This document shows positions 17,718 through 26,256 of a DNA stretch of 64,000 nucleotides, in pieces (position 1 is the stretch's first letter; the number at the start of each line of letters is the position of its first letter). The stretch comes from Nostoc sp. KVJ3 (lineage in GTDB: Bacteria > Cyanobacteriota > Cyanobacteriia > Cyanobacteriales > Nostocaceae). The translations under genes and the position numbers were made by a program. Below the pieces are notes generated by a model. It was given only the letters and a program-made list of their open reading frames with translations. It was not told the DNA's origin and did no database searches. The stretch spans positions 372,001 through 436,000 of the forward strand of contig NZ_WWFG01000002.1 of the NCBI RefSeq assembly GCF_026127265.1. Direction: 5' to 3'.

Positions 17718-19064
17718 CTATGTCCAATGAATCTCTTTAGAACGGAAAGCTCTATCCCAATCGTTAGCAATCACCTCCATAATATTTATCATGCCTTCAT
17801 AGCCAAAATATGGCTTGTCAACATAAGTTTCTCTGTTAGTGGGGCTAAATACATCAAAAGCAATTTTGATTCCCAATTCCTCTGCCATATATTTTTCCCA
17901 TGCCGAGCCAATCACAGCATCAACATCAAACTCTTCTAAGGTCTGTTTTACCTGATAGCCATCTGCCGAAAATACTACGCGGGAAGTAAGACCGAGGCTG
18001 TGCAGTTCTCGCTCCAGAATTGAACGAGAATCAGGCATTGCTGAACGAAATAATAAGACTTCTGGAATCATCTCCAATTCTTCAAAGAGCATTCTCACCA
18101 GTCCAATACCAAGCGTCCCATCAGCAGATACGGCAATTCTACAGTTACGATATCGGGGAATAATCATCAATGCTCGTTTGCGAAGTGTATCTACGACCAT
18201 TTCTTCGCCTTGTTTAATTAGCGGTTCGACGACTTTTTCTTCGATCTTGAAATGTGCCGCCAGTGCCTTCAACCATCGGCTAGTGTTGTTTACACCCACT
18301 GGTAAAGGTATATCATCAAGGATCAAAGGAATGTCATGGGTCTGTTGCATTTTCCGAGCAAACTTATACCCAACATCATGACTGAGAACAATATTGGCGG
18401 TTGCCTCACCAGCTTGCTCTAGTTCTTCAAATGAGGTATTATGAGAGAAGACAGTCTGTACTTTAATTCTTAAAGATTTTAACGTCTTCTTTACCCATTC
18501 CAAATCAGCCCACCAAGTAGGATTTAAATTTGCCTGTGGCGCAATGATATTTACAATCCTTGGCTTCCTGCCCCTTCTCTTAGTCTGCCTTTTTTTGATA
18601 AAAGGAAGTAAAGCCTCCAAACCCATCTCCAAGCCATCGTAAGCATTGCCCCGAAACCCACCAGCCATTAAAGGAACGAGTTTGGCCTTGATATCTGGCT
18701 GAAGCTGGTTGCACAATCCCGTAATATCTTCACCAATGATGTCTGCCGCGCAAGTACCAACGACAAACATCACCTTAGAATCAAAAGATTGATCCGCCTC
18801 TTTGATCATCCCTTTGAGTTTCTCAGATGCTCCCATCACAATGTCTGACTCAAAAAGACGAGTACAACCTACTTTCCGCTTGGTGAAATCAACCTCATGA
18901 GCATCATACCCAGCTGCAACAGTAGACGCGCAACCCTGTGGAGACTGAATCACAATACTGACATCTTTAATGCCAGCAACCGTAGTTGCAATACCTTCAA
19001 GGGCACAGCCAACTACTGGGTCTTTACTATGGTTACAATTGTCAAAAGTTGTTTCAGCAGACAT
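17718..19064 (-). CDS. Nitrogenase component-1-like protein, NifK/NifN-type (function unknown)
   Basis: A 448-residue member of the NifDKEN superfamily. Cysteines at 20 (VVGC), 45 (SPQGC) and 105 (GTCAADIIGED) fall where NifK has its three P-cluster ligands, so it probably binds an Fe-S cluster at a subunit interface; an extra Cys10 lies near the N terminus. The C terminus has PYFGYEGMINI as in NifK/VnfK. It follows the NifD/E-like gene at 19468-21000 on the same strand and is presumably its beta-type partner. It is clearly different from the VnfN encoded at 44170-45480. The ATG is preceded by a strong AGGAGG. Substrate or scaffold role unknown; VnfN-like, or part of a separate reductase. Confidence 0.75.
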   Translation of the reverse strand: MSAETTFDNCNHSKDPVVGCALEGIATTVAGIKDVSIVIQSPQGCASTVAAGYDAHEVDFTKRKVGCTRLFESDIVMGASEKLKGMIKEADQSFDSKVMFVVGTCAADIIGEDITGLCNQLQPDIKAKLVPLMAGGFRGNAYDGLEMGLEALLPFIKKRQTKRRGRKPRIVNIIAPQANLNPTWWADLEWVKKTLKSLRIKVQTVFSHNTSFEELEQAGEATANIVLSHDVGYKFARKMQQTHDIPLILDDIPLPVGVNNTSRWLKALAAHFKIEEKVVEPLIKQGEEMVVDTLRKRALMIIPRYRNCRIAVSADGTLGIGLVRMLFEELEMIPEVLLFRSAMPDSRSILERELHSLGLTSRVVFSADGYQVKQTLEEFDVDAVIGSAWEKYMAEELGIKIAFDVFSPTNRETYVDKPYFGYEGMINIMEVIANDWDRAFRSKEIHWT

Positions 19065-19102
19065 TTTTTCCTCCTGTTTTTCTAAGGCTTGATTATGGTA
19101 AA

Positions 19103-19246
19103 TGCGTTTCGCGCAGCTTGTAGCGACTTCTGCCTTGACGTTTCCGTGTTTTGTGCAGCCTGTAACGGCTTCTGTTTTCCCTGTAGCGACTTCTGCCTTG
19201 ACGTTTCCGTATTTCGCGCAGCCTGTAACAGCTTCTGCCTTGACAT
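19103..19246. repeat. Degenerate tandem repeats between the two nitrogenase-like genes
   Basis: Units containing GCAGCCTGTAACGGCTTCTG and CTTGACGTTTCCGT recur about four times in varied combinations across these 144 bases. They lie in the 403-bp gap between the two component-1-like genes, which otherwise holds no gene. The remainder includes a GTTGGGTTTC palindrome pair around 19280-19330. Confidence 0.6.
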
Positions 19247-19467
19247 TTATGGCTTAAGCCTTGCCCATATTAGCGCTAGTAGATTGGGTTAAGGAACGAA
19301 ACCCAACAAAATCTCAGAAATGTTGGGTTTCACTTTGTTCTACCCAACCTACAATTTTCTTGTAATCGAAAATTGGTAAGCTAATCGTCATTAATTTTTC
19401 CAAAATGATTCGCTTGTAGTAAGGGCTTCAGCCCTATCTTTATGCAACTTAAATGCCGATTAGCTTA

Positions 19468-21000
19468 TTACTCGTTAAAGCATTTTCCACGCTTCTTTCC
19501 TGCTGCATATACGGTACAATCAGGCATGTCTTGAGCTAATTTTCCGCTTAGTGATTGAGTAGATGCTAACCCGGAATTTTTAGGGAATACCATTTGCTTG
19601 GTTAAAGCACTCCGAGGTCTAAAGCCATATTGAAGTGCTGTTTTAATACACCTTGCGACCTTTAAGGCTCCGCGATAGCCGAATCTGGGACGATTTAAGA
19701 TAGCATTTAAATCGACGACAGGAATATGGGGGAAACTCAAGGAAGAACCAAAATAAACTACCGATTCTGTATCAAGACCACCAATGAAATCCAGTAATTC
19801 ATCTTCCGTTTGTTTCATCGACTCATACTTGCCAAAGGCCAGCGTCCCCTTCGTAATTAGGATTTCCGGGTCTAACCCTGTTTCCAATAAGTAATCTACA
19901 CTGGTTTCTCGTGCTTCTGTACTCCAGGGATGGAAGTTATAAATTACTACACGCATTCCAAAATCACGATCTAACATGTGGGCAAGGGATAAGCACTTGA
20001 TAGCATCATGTCCTTCGATAATCGCTAACTTCCCTTCTATATAACTCTTAGCTGCTTCAAATTCAGTCTTGATTGCGGCATACTCCCTTGCCATCAAAGC
20101 AGCCGCCTGTTCTTCCATCCCTAAATATTTTGCCGCTCCTTCGAGCCATTTTTCTGTAGCGGTGATTCCATAAGGAAGGATAGTAGAATTTAATGGAGTA
20201 CCGAATTTGTCTGACATGGCTTTGCCGATGGTATAGCCAAGATCCAAACATAAAGTACAGTTGACTGCCGCACTTGGTGCTTGCTTAAGTTCTTCTAAAG
20301 TACAATCACCTGCGATAACACTGTGAACCCGTGCGCCCATTTCTTCTATTAATCGTACCAATTCCTTGACATCGGTTTCGACTTCCGTCCTTTCCGGCCC
20401 CATCTTTGCGCCCACAATATTGACAGAATTGGCTAATTGTGATTTCCGTTCTGGAGTTGGCGGCTCCATAAAGTCTACAATTTGCCGAAAGACAATATCA
20501 AATCCACTGCGATACTCTCCAGCAAATCCTTCACAATGTATCGTCATGATCTCAGACTGGATTTCGCTGCGAGCTTTATTTACTACATCATCAACACAGT
20601 CGCCAATAATGCCAGACGCGCAACTAGTAGCAACAACGATCGCATCGGGATGGTATTTTTCATCTACTTCTCGAATCGCACCTGCTAATTCTTTTTCGCC
20701 ACCAAAAATTACCGCCTTCTCGCTCATGTTCGTAGTCACCACGGGTTCATAAGGAGAACCACTATTGCGGCTATTGGTCAGTTTGTATGCCCGCTTGACA
20801 CCATAAGCACAGCCACTTGGCCCGTGAGAAATGACGATCGCATTTTTAATCCCGCTTAAAATCTTCGTTGCAGTCCAAAATTTACAGGGGCGGGTATGAC
20901 TACCTTGTAAACTGGTCTTGATTTTACCCTCTTTTGCCAAGCGATACAGTTCGCTCAAATTTCCGTAAAATACGACATTTTGATCTATACTTGCAGTCAT
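19468..21000 (-). CDS. Nitrogenase component-1-like protein, NifD/NifE-type (function unknown)
   Basis: A 510-residue alpha-type member of the NifDKEN superfamily. Cys39 (TRPC), Cys64 (GPSGC) and Cys127 (TSCASG) match the three cluster ligands by spacing, and Cys251 (NCTLC) aligns with the cofactor-ligating cysteine of NifD (Cys275) and NifE (Cys250). The second NifD cofactor ligand, His442, has no counterpart: the matching region reads NAILNRPRFGYRG. Thus it could bind a cofactor or precursor but not as NifD/VnfD does. The spacing (39/64/127/251) is close to NifE. It follows vnfK by 214 bp on the same strand, the position occupied by vnfE in Anabaena variabilis. A distinct VnfE lies at 45480. 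GGAGAG precedes the ATG. Confidence 0.75.
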   Translation of the reverse strand: MTASIDQNVVFYGNLSELYRLAKEGKIKTSLQGSHTRPCKFWTATKILSGIKNAIVISHGPSGCAYGVKRAYKLTNSRNSGSPYEPVVTTNMSEKAVIFGGEKELAGAIREVDEKYHPDAIVVATSCASGIIGDCVDDVVNKARSEIQSEIMTIHCEGFAGEYRSGFDIVFRQIVDFMEPPTPERKSQLANSVNIVGAKMGPERTEVETDVKELVRLIEEMGARVHSVIAGDCTLEELKQAPSAAVNCTLCLDLGYTIGKAMSDKFGTPLNSTILPYGITATEKWLEGAAKYLGMEEQAAALMAREYAAIKTEFEAAKSYIEGKLAIIEGHDAIKCLSLAHMLDRDFGMRVVIYNFHPWSTEARETSVDYLLETGLDPEILITKGTLAFGKYESMKQTEDELLDFIGGLDTESVVYFGSSLSFPHIPVVDLNAILNRPRFGYRGALKVARCIKTALQYGFRPRSALTKQMVFPKNSGLASTQSLSGKLAQDMPDCTVYAAGKKRGKCFNE

Positions 21001-21038
21001 GAGAACTCTCCAGTCTTTCGTAATTTTCTCTCTGCGCT

Positions 21039-21088
21039 CTCTGCGCCTCTGTGGTTAAAAAAATTTATTTAACCGCAGAGACGCAGAG
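21039..21088. repeat. Large CGCAGAG palindrome between vnfK and the next gene
   Basis: CTCTGCGCCTCTGTGGTTAAA at 21039-21059 is complementary, with two mismatches, to the sequence at 21068-21088 (TTTAACCGCAGAGACGCAGAG less its ends). This dispersed Nostoc palindrome could fold in the transcript and reduce readthrough from vnfK into the downstream nitrogenase-like gene. Confidence 0.6.
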
Positions 21089-21214
21089 GACACAGAGTAA
21101 AGAGGAATTGTATGCTAACTAGGGATAAATCCTTGGGTCTAGGAAGGGAGTATGGGATGGACAATGAGGCGATCGCCACTGTAGAAACTCCCCACTCCCA
21201 TACGCATCAGCTTC

Positions 21215-22600
21215 TTACCAAACGTTTAAGATCCATTCGCGATCGTGCTTGTTCTCCATGTCTGCAAACATGGCGTTAGCAATGTTATCTGCTAGCCATT
21301 CTGCTCCTTTATACCCAATGATTGGGTATTTCCACATACCTGCGCGGTCAAAGCTGGGGAAGCCGACCCGAACCATTGGAATGTTGTTATCGATAGAAAT
21401 ATACCGACCCTTGGAATGACCCAAAATCAAGTCGATTTCGAGGGATTTATCTGTAATGCGGCGCTCTAATTCCCACAGGTCTGCATTCCAGATGACTTCG
21501 ATATCACAGGCTGCTTGCTTCTCCAACTCGGCAATTCTTGGATCTTTGGTGCAAGCTTTGTTGTCGTCTCCCAACAACATCAGCACTGGCTCTAACTCAA
21601 CTTCTAAGCAGAACTCTGCAAGACCAATTACGAGATCGGGATCTCCGTAGATAGCAACCTTCTTGTTGGCGAAGAACATGTGGGCGAGGTCTGCGATCGC
21701 ATCAATAGCTTTACCACGTTCTCTAACTAAGGATTCTGGTATTGGTTTACCAGTTAGTTTGCTGATATTTTGCAACCAGATGTCAGTATTTTTGATCCCA
21801 ATTGGCGTTGGGCCAAGAATTGCCGGAACCTTAAACTTCTCTTCTAAGAATTCGGCTGCACTACCGCCTTCATATTTACATAAGGCAATAGTTCCCAATG
21901 CATTAGCAGAATCAGCAATTTCTTCAATGGTTGTATTCCCAAAGGCAAAACTTGTCTTATCGGGCATGGTGGGCGCATCGAAGGTTTCTGTATCCAGTAA
22001 AATGTTTCCTGGAACATCCATCTCTTTTAAGATGCGCTTAACTTCAGTGACATCTCCAGGGTTAAGCCACCCTGTAATGATGTTCAACTTGCCAGTTGGT
22101 TGGCCTTTTTTTGCTAGGGTAGAAATGATTGCGTGTACACCAACATTATAGCCTGTTACCTGGCTACCTTTGTAACTGGGAGTATGTACAGGAACAAGGA
22201 TAACCTTGCGATCGGGATAAGCCTCCTTTAAATAGCCGTTGAGCTTGTTAATGGTTCCTTCGATATCGTCCCCAATTGTCTCAGTTGAACAAGTCGTAAT
22301 AATTGGGATAATCCGTAAATCGGGATATCGTGCTACTAAGGTCTTTACGCCTTCCTCAATCCGTGGCTGTCCTCCAAGAACAGCGCTATTTTCATGGAGT
22401 GAAGAAGAAGCAATGTCGAAATTTTCTTTCAAATGCTGGGCAAAGAGGAGACGAACGAACATACTACATCCCTGTCCTCCATGCACCAGGGGAATACAAT
22501 CTTTGATTCCAATGGAAGCGTATTCAGCCCCAGCAGGCTGACAGGTAAATATAGGATTGATGATTCCCTTGCGTTCTTTCTGTTTTACGACTAAAGACAT
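21215..22600 (-). CDS. vnfK: Vanadium nitrogenase beta subunit VnfK
   Basis: A 461-residue beta subunit of the V-Fe protein, which with VnfD and VnfG reduces N2 to ammonia. P-cluster cysteines are at 20 (FTCQPAGAEYAS), 45 (GGQGC) and 104 (TTCSTETIGDD). It lacks the extended N terminus of NifK, as usual for VnfK/AnfK. The C terminus GYKGAEWLADNIANAMF fits. AGGAG lies 8 bases before the ATG. It is downstream of vnfDG across a 547-bp gap that contains a MITE, an unusually wide spacing for subunits of one enzyme. Confidence 0.93.
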   Translation of the reverse strand: MSLVVKQKERKGIINPIFTCQPAGAEYASIGIKDCIPLVHGGQGCSMFVRLLFAQHLKENFDIASSSLHENSAVLGGQPRIEEGVKTLVARYPDLRIIPIITTCSTETIGDDIEGTINKLNGYLKEAYPDRKVILVPVHTPSYKGSQVTGYNVGVHAIISTLAKKGQPTGKLNIITGWLNPGDVTEVKRILKEMDVPGNILLDTETFDAPTMPDKTSFAFGNTTIEEIADSANALGTIALCKYEGGSAAEFLEEKFKVPAILGPTPIGIKNTDIWLQNISKLTGKPIPESLVRERGKAIDAIADLAHMFFANKKVAIYGDPDLVIGLAEFCLEVELEPVLMLLGDDNKACTKDPRIAELEKQAACDIEVIWNADLWELERRITDKSLEIDLILGHSKGRYISIDNNIPMVRVGFPSFDRAGMWKYPIIGYKGAEWLADNIANAMFADMENKHDREWILNVW

Positions 22601-22981
22601 TCTCTTGACTCCTATGTGGTAAAAAATTGCGTGATTTTGTTTGGCGTTGCTGAACGAAGAGATGAGTTGTCTTTTTGAGCTTAAGAAAGTAGAGCGATGT
22701 CTGCGACTAGCTGCACATCCAACTAAGAAGCAAGCTACTCATAGCATCGATTACAGAAGAAAAGTAGAATTGAATTTCGTGAAAATCTTGAAAGCTAGAT
22801 GAGATGCTTCTGTAGTCAGATACCAAGCTTCTTAGGAATGCTTTTGGTGTAGCCCGTCGGTGCGTTAGCGATCGCTCGCCGCAGGCATCGCTCTCTACTC
22901 TGTAAGAAAATTTCTGCACAAACACTAACAGGATGACAAGACTCTAAGTTTATGCTCCAATTCAACAACGCCGTTCGTTTG
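22601..22981. other. Leader region of vnfK, no gene
   Basis: No supported gene. It includes short repeats (AGCCCGTCGGTGCGTTAGCGATCGC near 22855 in part). It separates vnfDG from vnfK and may carry RNA processing signals or a separate promoter; none could be identified by eye. Confidence 0.4.
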
Positions 22982-23119
22982 TAGGACTTACGCAAAAACC
23001 CTCTCGAACTCTCATTCCTCCGTGACGCGCCAGTTGCTATAACGGGGGGAACCCCCGCAACGCACTGGCTTCTCTGCGTCCTCTGTGGTTCGTTTTCCGT
23101 TACCTTTGCGTAAGTCCTA
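22982..23119. mobile_element. MITE with perfect 15-bp terminal inverted repeats
   Basis: TAGGACTTACGCAAA at 22982-22996 is exactly inverted at 23105-23119. The interior contains GC-rich inverted pieces (GGGGGGAACCCCCG near 23044) and the CTCTGCGTCCTCTGTGGTTCG repeat core. There is no coding capacity. The GGACTTACGCA end sequence is a familiar cyanobacterial miniature-element terminus. It lies 28 bases after the vnfDG stop. Confidence 0.7.
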
Positions 23120-23147
23120 GTTTGGTTGAATTACCGATTTTATTGCT

Positions 23148-25205
23148 TTAATAAAGCGAATAATGCAACTCACCATTCTTCGACTTGGTTATTACAATAT
23201 CGATCAGCATTGCCTTAACAGATTCCAGTACTGCTTTCTTTTGCGAGTTCTCCATGCTATTTAACCATGCAAACCTAATTTCCAGGTCAGCCGAAAGGAT
23301 CTTCGCATCTGCATAAAAACCCCTGTCGATCAAGGTTTCTAGAACCACCTTTTCTCCAGTCAAGATTTGGGCGGCCATATTGAGAACACCATTGATGTTT
23401 TCTTCCCGATCCCATGCACGAGAGTGAAACTGCCACAAACAACGTTCTTGAATTAATTTTGTGACTTCCGCAGCTCGTTCTTGAATGTATGACGCGATTT
23501 CCTTAGCTTGCACTTGAACTTGTGGCGCAGTTTCCTTAGCTGGCTTTTGAACTTGTGGCGCAACTTCCTTAGCTTGAACTTGTGGCGCAGTTTCCTTAAC
23601 TTGCTTTTGAACCTGTGGCGCAGTTTCCTTAGCTTGCGCTTGAACTTGTGGCGCAGCTTCCTTAGCTGGCTTTTGAACCTGTGGCGCAGTTTCCTTCGCT
23701 GGCTGTTTGACCTGTGCAGTGGCTTCCTTAACTTGCTGTTGAACTAAAGAAACGACTTGCTCAGATAGCTCTTTTGTTGCTTTACCGTTGCCATTACCAT
23801 TGGTGCTTGGCAGCTTTTGCTGACCACGGATATCAGATTGAGCGAGTTTCATCAGAGGAGAATAAATGGCATTGTACATATCGCGAGCCATATTCACCGC
23901 ACCTTCAAAACCCATATAAGGGCCATTGTGATAGCCGTGACCATTCACATAAGGCAAATGCAACTTCTTCACCAAAGCACCCACCCTCGGGCCAGTCAAC
24001 ACCAAATCCGGCTTGACCATCTCCAGCACCTCAAAGAACTCCAGTTCATTGCCATCATCAATATAGATAGTCCCTTCTTCACCTCTAGCAATTACCTTCT
24101 CAAAATCCTCTTGGTGTCCAAACTTGGAGGACATCGCCACAACGTGCATCCCCAAATCGTCTTCTAGGGCTTTAGTCCAGTGCCACAAACGTGGGCCTCC
24201 AGTCCAAATACAGACCTTTTTCCCAGTCAAGCGCTCTTTATACCACTCTAACTTCGACTCATATTTAGCAACTTCTTCAGCAATCACCGCTTCGGCTCGA
24301 TCTTCAATTCCAAAGAAAGCCCCGATTTTGCGTAACCCTTCCTTAGCATAATCAAAACCCCAAGTATCCACATCGATCCGGGGAATACCATATTTTTTCT
24401 TTAACTCATTGGCAATATACCCCGCAGAACGCGCACAGTTAGTCACATTCAACTGCGCTCTGTGCATCCCACGTAATGAGTCATAAGTACCATTGCCGGT
24501 AAAATGGGCAATAATTTGGATGCCCATTTTTTCCATGTACTTCTCCATCACAAAGGTATCACCTTGGATGTTGTAGTCACCAATCACATTGATTGTATAT
24601 GGGCTAGTAATTTCTGGCTCGTATGTTCCGACTTTATCTGTCATCCACCCCATGTTAAACACGTGGTGTCCTTTGGATTGACTTACTCCAGCAAAACCAG
24701 GACATTCAACGGTGAAGATGTCTACATCACCCAATTCTTTTTCGACTTCTTTGACTACAGGCTTGATATCATCACCAATCAAAGCAGTAGAGCAGGTGGT
24801 GTACACCATCATCCGTTTGATGTCAGGAAATTCGGCAAAGGCTTCCAGCATTGCCTTTTTGAGTAGCTTTTCACCACCGAAGACAACGTGCTGTTCCTTC
24901 ATGTCTGATGACCAGACATATTTGAGTTGGAAGTTGCCATTGTCGCTGGGATAGCGTTTGGTGTGCCAGGTATCATAAGCACAGCCTACAGGCCCATGTA
25001 TCAATTGGATGGTATCTTTGAGGACACCACCAATTACCAGCTTTGCACCACAGTAGCTGCATCCGCGTTCAGATAATGAGCCGGGAATGGTTTCGACGTG
25101 GGCGCTGGGGAGAAACTGGGTTGTATCTTCTCCCTTTTCTTTGATGTATATGTGCTTTTCCCGTTCGGGGATGGTTTCGTCGCACTTAAACAACTTCATT
25201 GGCAT
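23148..25205 (-). CDS. vnfDG: Vanadium nitrogenase fused alpha-delta subunit VnfDG
   Basis: A 685-residue fusion of VnfD (1-463) and VnfG (about 588-685), as known for Anabaena variabilis. VnfD has P-cluster ligands Cys49, Cys75 and Cys138 and FeV-cofactor ligands Cys257 (VTNCARS) and His423 (NGHGYHNGPY); the last two numbers equal those of Azotobacter VnfD. The linker (464-490) contains a GNGNGK stretch and is followed by nine 11-residue repeats (491-587) of pattern PAKETAPQVQK. VnfG follows with QFHSRAWDREENINGVLNM. The ATG at 25205 is chosen over an upstream GTG/TTG-type start because AAGGAG precedes it and MPMKLFKCDE is the family start. Residues 1-463 are duplicated in the gene at 40257. 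Confidence 0.95.
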   Translation of the reverse strand: MPMKLFKCDETIPEREKHIYIKEKGEDTTQFLPSAHVETIPGSLSERGCSYCGAKLVIGGVLKDTIQLIHGPVGCAYDTWHTKRYPSDNGNFQLKYVWSSDMKEQHVVFGGEKLLKKAMLEAFAEFPDIKRMMVYTTCSTALIGDDIKPVVKEVEKELGDVDIFTVECPGFAGVSQSKGHHVFNMGWMTDKVGTYEPEITSPYTINVIGDYNIQGDTFVMEKYMEKMGIQIIAHFTGNGTYDSLRGMHRAQLNVTNCARSAGYIANELKKKYGIPRIDVDTWGFDYAKEGLRKIGAFFGIEDRAEAVIAEEVAKYESKLEWYKERLTGKKVCIWTGGPRLWHWTKALEDDLGMHVVAMSSKFGHQEDFEKVIARGEEGTIYIDDGNELEFFEVLEMVKPDLVLTGPRVGALVKKLHLPYVNGHGYHNGPYMGFEGAVNMARDMYNAIYSPLMKLAQSDIRGQQKLPSTNGNGNGKATKELSEQVVSLVQQQVKEATAQVKQPAKETAPQVQKPAKEAAPQVQAQAKETAPQVQKQVKETAPQVQAKEVAPQVQKPAKETAPQVQVQAKEIASYIQERAAEVTKLIQERCLWQFHSRAWDREENINGVLNMAAQILTGEKVVLETLIDRGFYADAKILSADLEIRFAWLNSMENSQKKAVLESVKAMLIDIVITKSKNGELHYSLY
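23442..23735 (-). repeat. Nine tandem 33-bp (11-residue) repeats in the VnfDG linker
   Basis: Residues 491-587 of VnfDG fall into nine units, seven of 11 residues and two of 10, with consensus (P/Q)AKETAPQVQ(K/A). The 11-residue period, regular Lys-Glu pairs and Val/Ile positions are those of amphipathic helices of the LEA-3 or apolipoprotein type. At DNA level the unit contains GTTTCCTTAGCTGGCTTTTG on the plus strand. The other vnfD copy lacks this repeat. Confidence 0.85.
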
Positions 25206-25704
25206 GGCTAGATTGCTCCTTGTGCAAATAGCTGATATCAAGAAAGATACTTTGATATTTCTCTTATCATCAGAAAACTTCTTTGACTTCCTTGATTTCA
25301 AAATCCTATCAACCTTTCTAATTCATAATAGTAACTCTCATAACAATAGTGAAAATAAATGTTGAATAAATCGGAATGTATTTAATTGTAAATAGACAAT
25401 TCTGTCTAGATTTTAAAACATCCTTATCCCTATATATATAATAGGTTTGGCAATGGAAATAGACAGACCATTCTAACTATAAATCAAGAGATAAATAATT
25501 GAGTTGCTATCTTTTTTATAGATGTTTTACTTTGGAAAATAGACCATATTTGTTGAATTGCAAACAACAGAATAACGCAATTATCGGCTTTGAAGCTCTT
25601 TAGCTGATGACTAATTGTAACCACGAATACTGTTTGTAAATTAATTTCTCAGCGCAAGTAATTTGGCCAGATGTATGATATTCTTTATTTATAGGGAATC
25701 TAAA
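23816..25704 (-). repeat. Inverted repeat, copy 1 (vnfD coding region plus promoter region)
   Basis: This 1.89-kb stretch reappears in opposite orientation at 39759-41646. From vnfD codon 1 to 463 the proteins are identical and only scattered silent changes were seen (for example near codons 17 and 24). Upstream of about 25345 the copies remain alignable to 25704 but with many substitutions and small gaps. Homology stops abruptly after GGTCAGCAAA at codon 463, the point at which the two proteins acquire different tails. Confidence 0.95.
25393..25408. promoter_or_regulatory. Inverted repeat TAGACA-N4-TGTCTA upstream of vnfDG
   Basis: A perfect 6-bp dyad with a 4-base spacer lies 188 bases upstream of the vnfD start. 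The corresponding site in the other copy (40054-40069) is TATACA-GAAT-TGTCTA, one mismatch, while flanking DNA has diverged more. This makes it a reasonable operator candidate for the VnfR-like repressors. No known VnfR consensus was available for comparison. Confidence 0.4.
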
Positions 25705-26256
25705 TACAAGGACAAAAACTCCTTAGATTCCTTTGAAGTGAGTATCAGACCAGCCTCATCATTTATTGGTGACGGCATAACGTTAATCGAAGTGGAGCAA
25801 AACCGCCCAAAAATCGGTTTTTCGTTTGACGAAGCTGTTGCCATAAACTAGGCTGGACTGATTTTTCTATGTATCTTTCTTCAAGGGAAAATAATGTTTG
25901 TCTTGCTGTGATGAAGCAGAAATTTCTCATTCATCTGCTGTAGCTGTAGAAATTTTTTGAATTATTAGTGACAGGATTGCAACTAATTTTTAGTACCTTG
26001 TTGTATGTCGCATACCACTAATATTCACTGCTATATCTGTAAAAAGCTGTTTAACTTTTAGCAGATAACTGCAATATTTATAGTGCTAGATAGACGACTG
26101 CTGATGTCCAGACCCTAACTCTGTTGATGCTGTCACAACCTGGGCAGTGAACTCTTTCAAAAACTACAACTTAACTTTATTTGGATTCAACACTCTACTT
26201 GATTAACCATAATCCGGGAGTCAAATCAACAAGTCTGCGGTATTATTGAGGTTTTT
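25705..26256. other. Intergenic region between divergent vnfDG and the Fe-protein-like gene
   Basis: No firmly supported gene. An open frame across 25705-25851 would encode a peptide ending GFSFDEAVAIN, but it has no start outside the repeat and no ribosome-binding site. The rest is AT-rich and likely regulatory. The inverted-repeat copy ends at 25704. Confidence 0.4.

Noticed and set aside
17486..17740. 84-codon open frame
   Set aside because: Runs through Nostoc intergenic repeats and has a repeat-derived composition.
23442..23735. Possible CRISPR array from regular short repeats
   Set aside because: Repeats are contiguous, in frame, without spacers, and encode the VnfDG linker.
23508..24016. 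Plus-strand open frames rich in Leu/Trp opposite vnfDG
   Set aside because: Antisense shadows of the 11-residue repeats and vnfD; no start signals.
25206..25301. 32-residue N-terminal extension of both vnfD genes (MKSRKSKKFSDD)
   Set aside because: Non-ATG start without ribosome-binding site. The ATG at 25205 and 40257 has AAGGAG and the VnfD family start, and gives ligand numbering equal to Azotobacter VnfD.
25663..25851. 62-codon open frame at the edge of inverted-repeat copy 1
   Set aside because: Start lies within the repeat promoter region and no ribosome-binding site is visible; kept only as a remark on the intergenic region.
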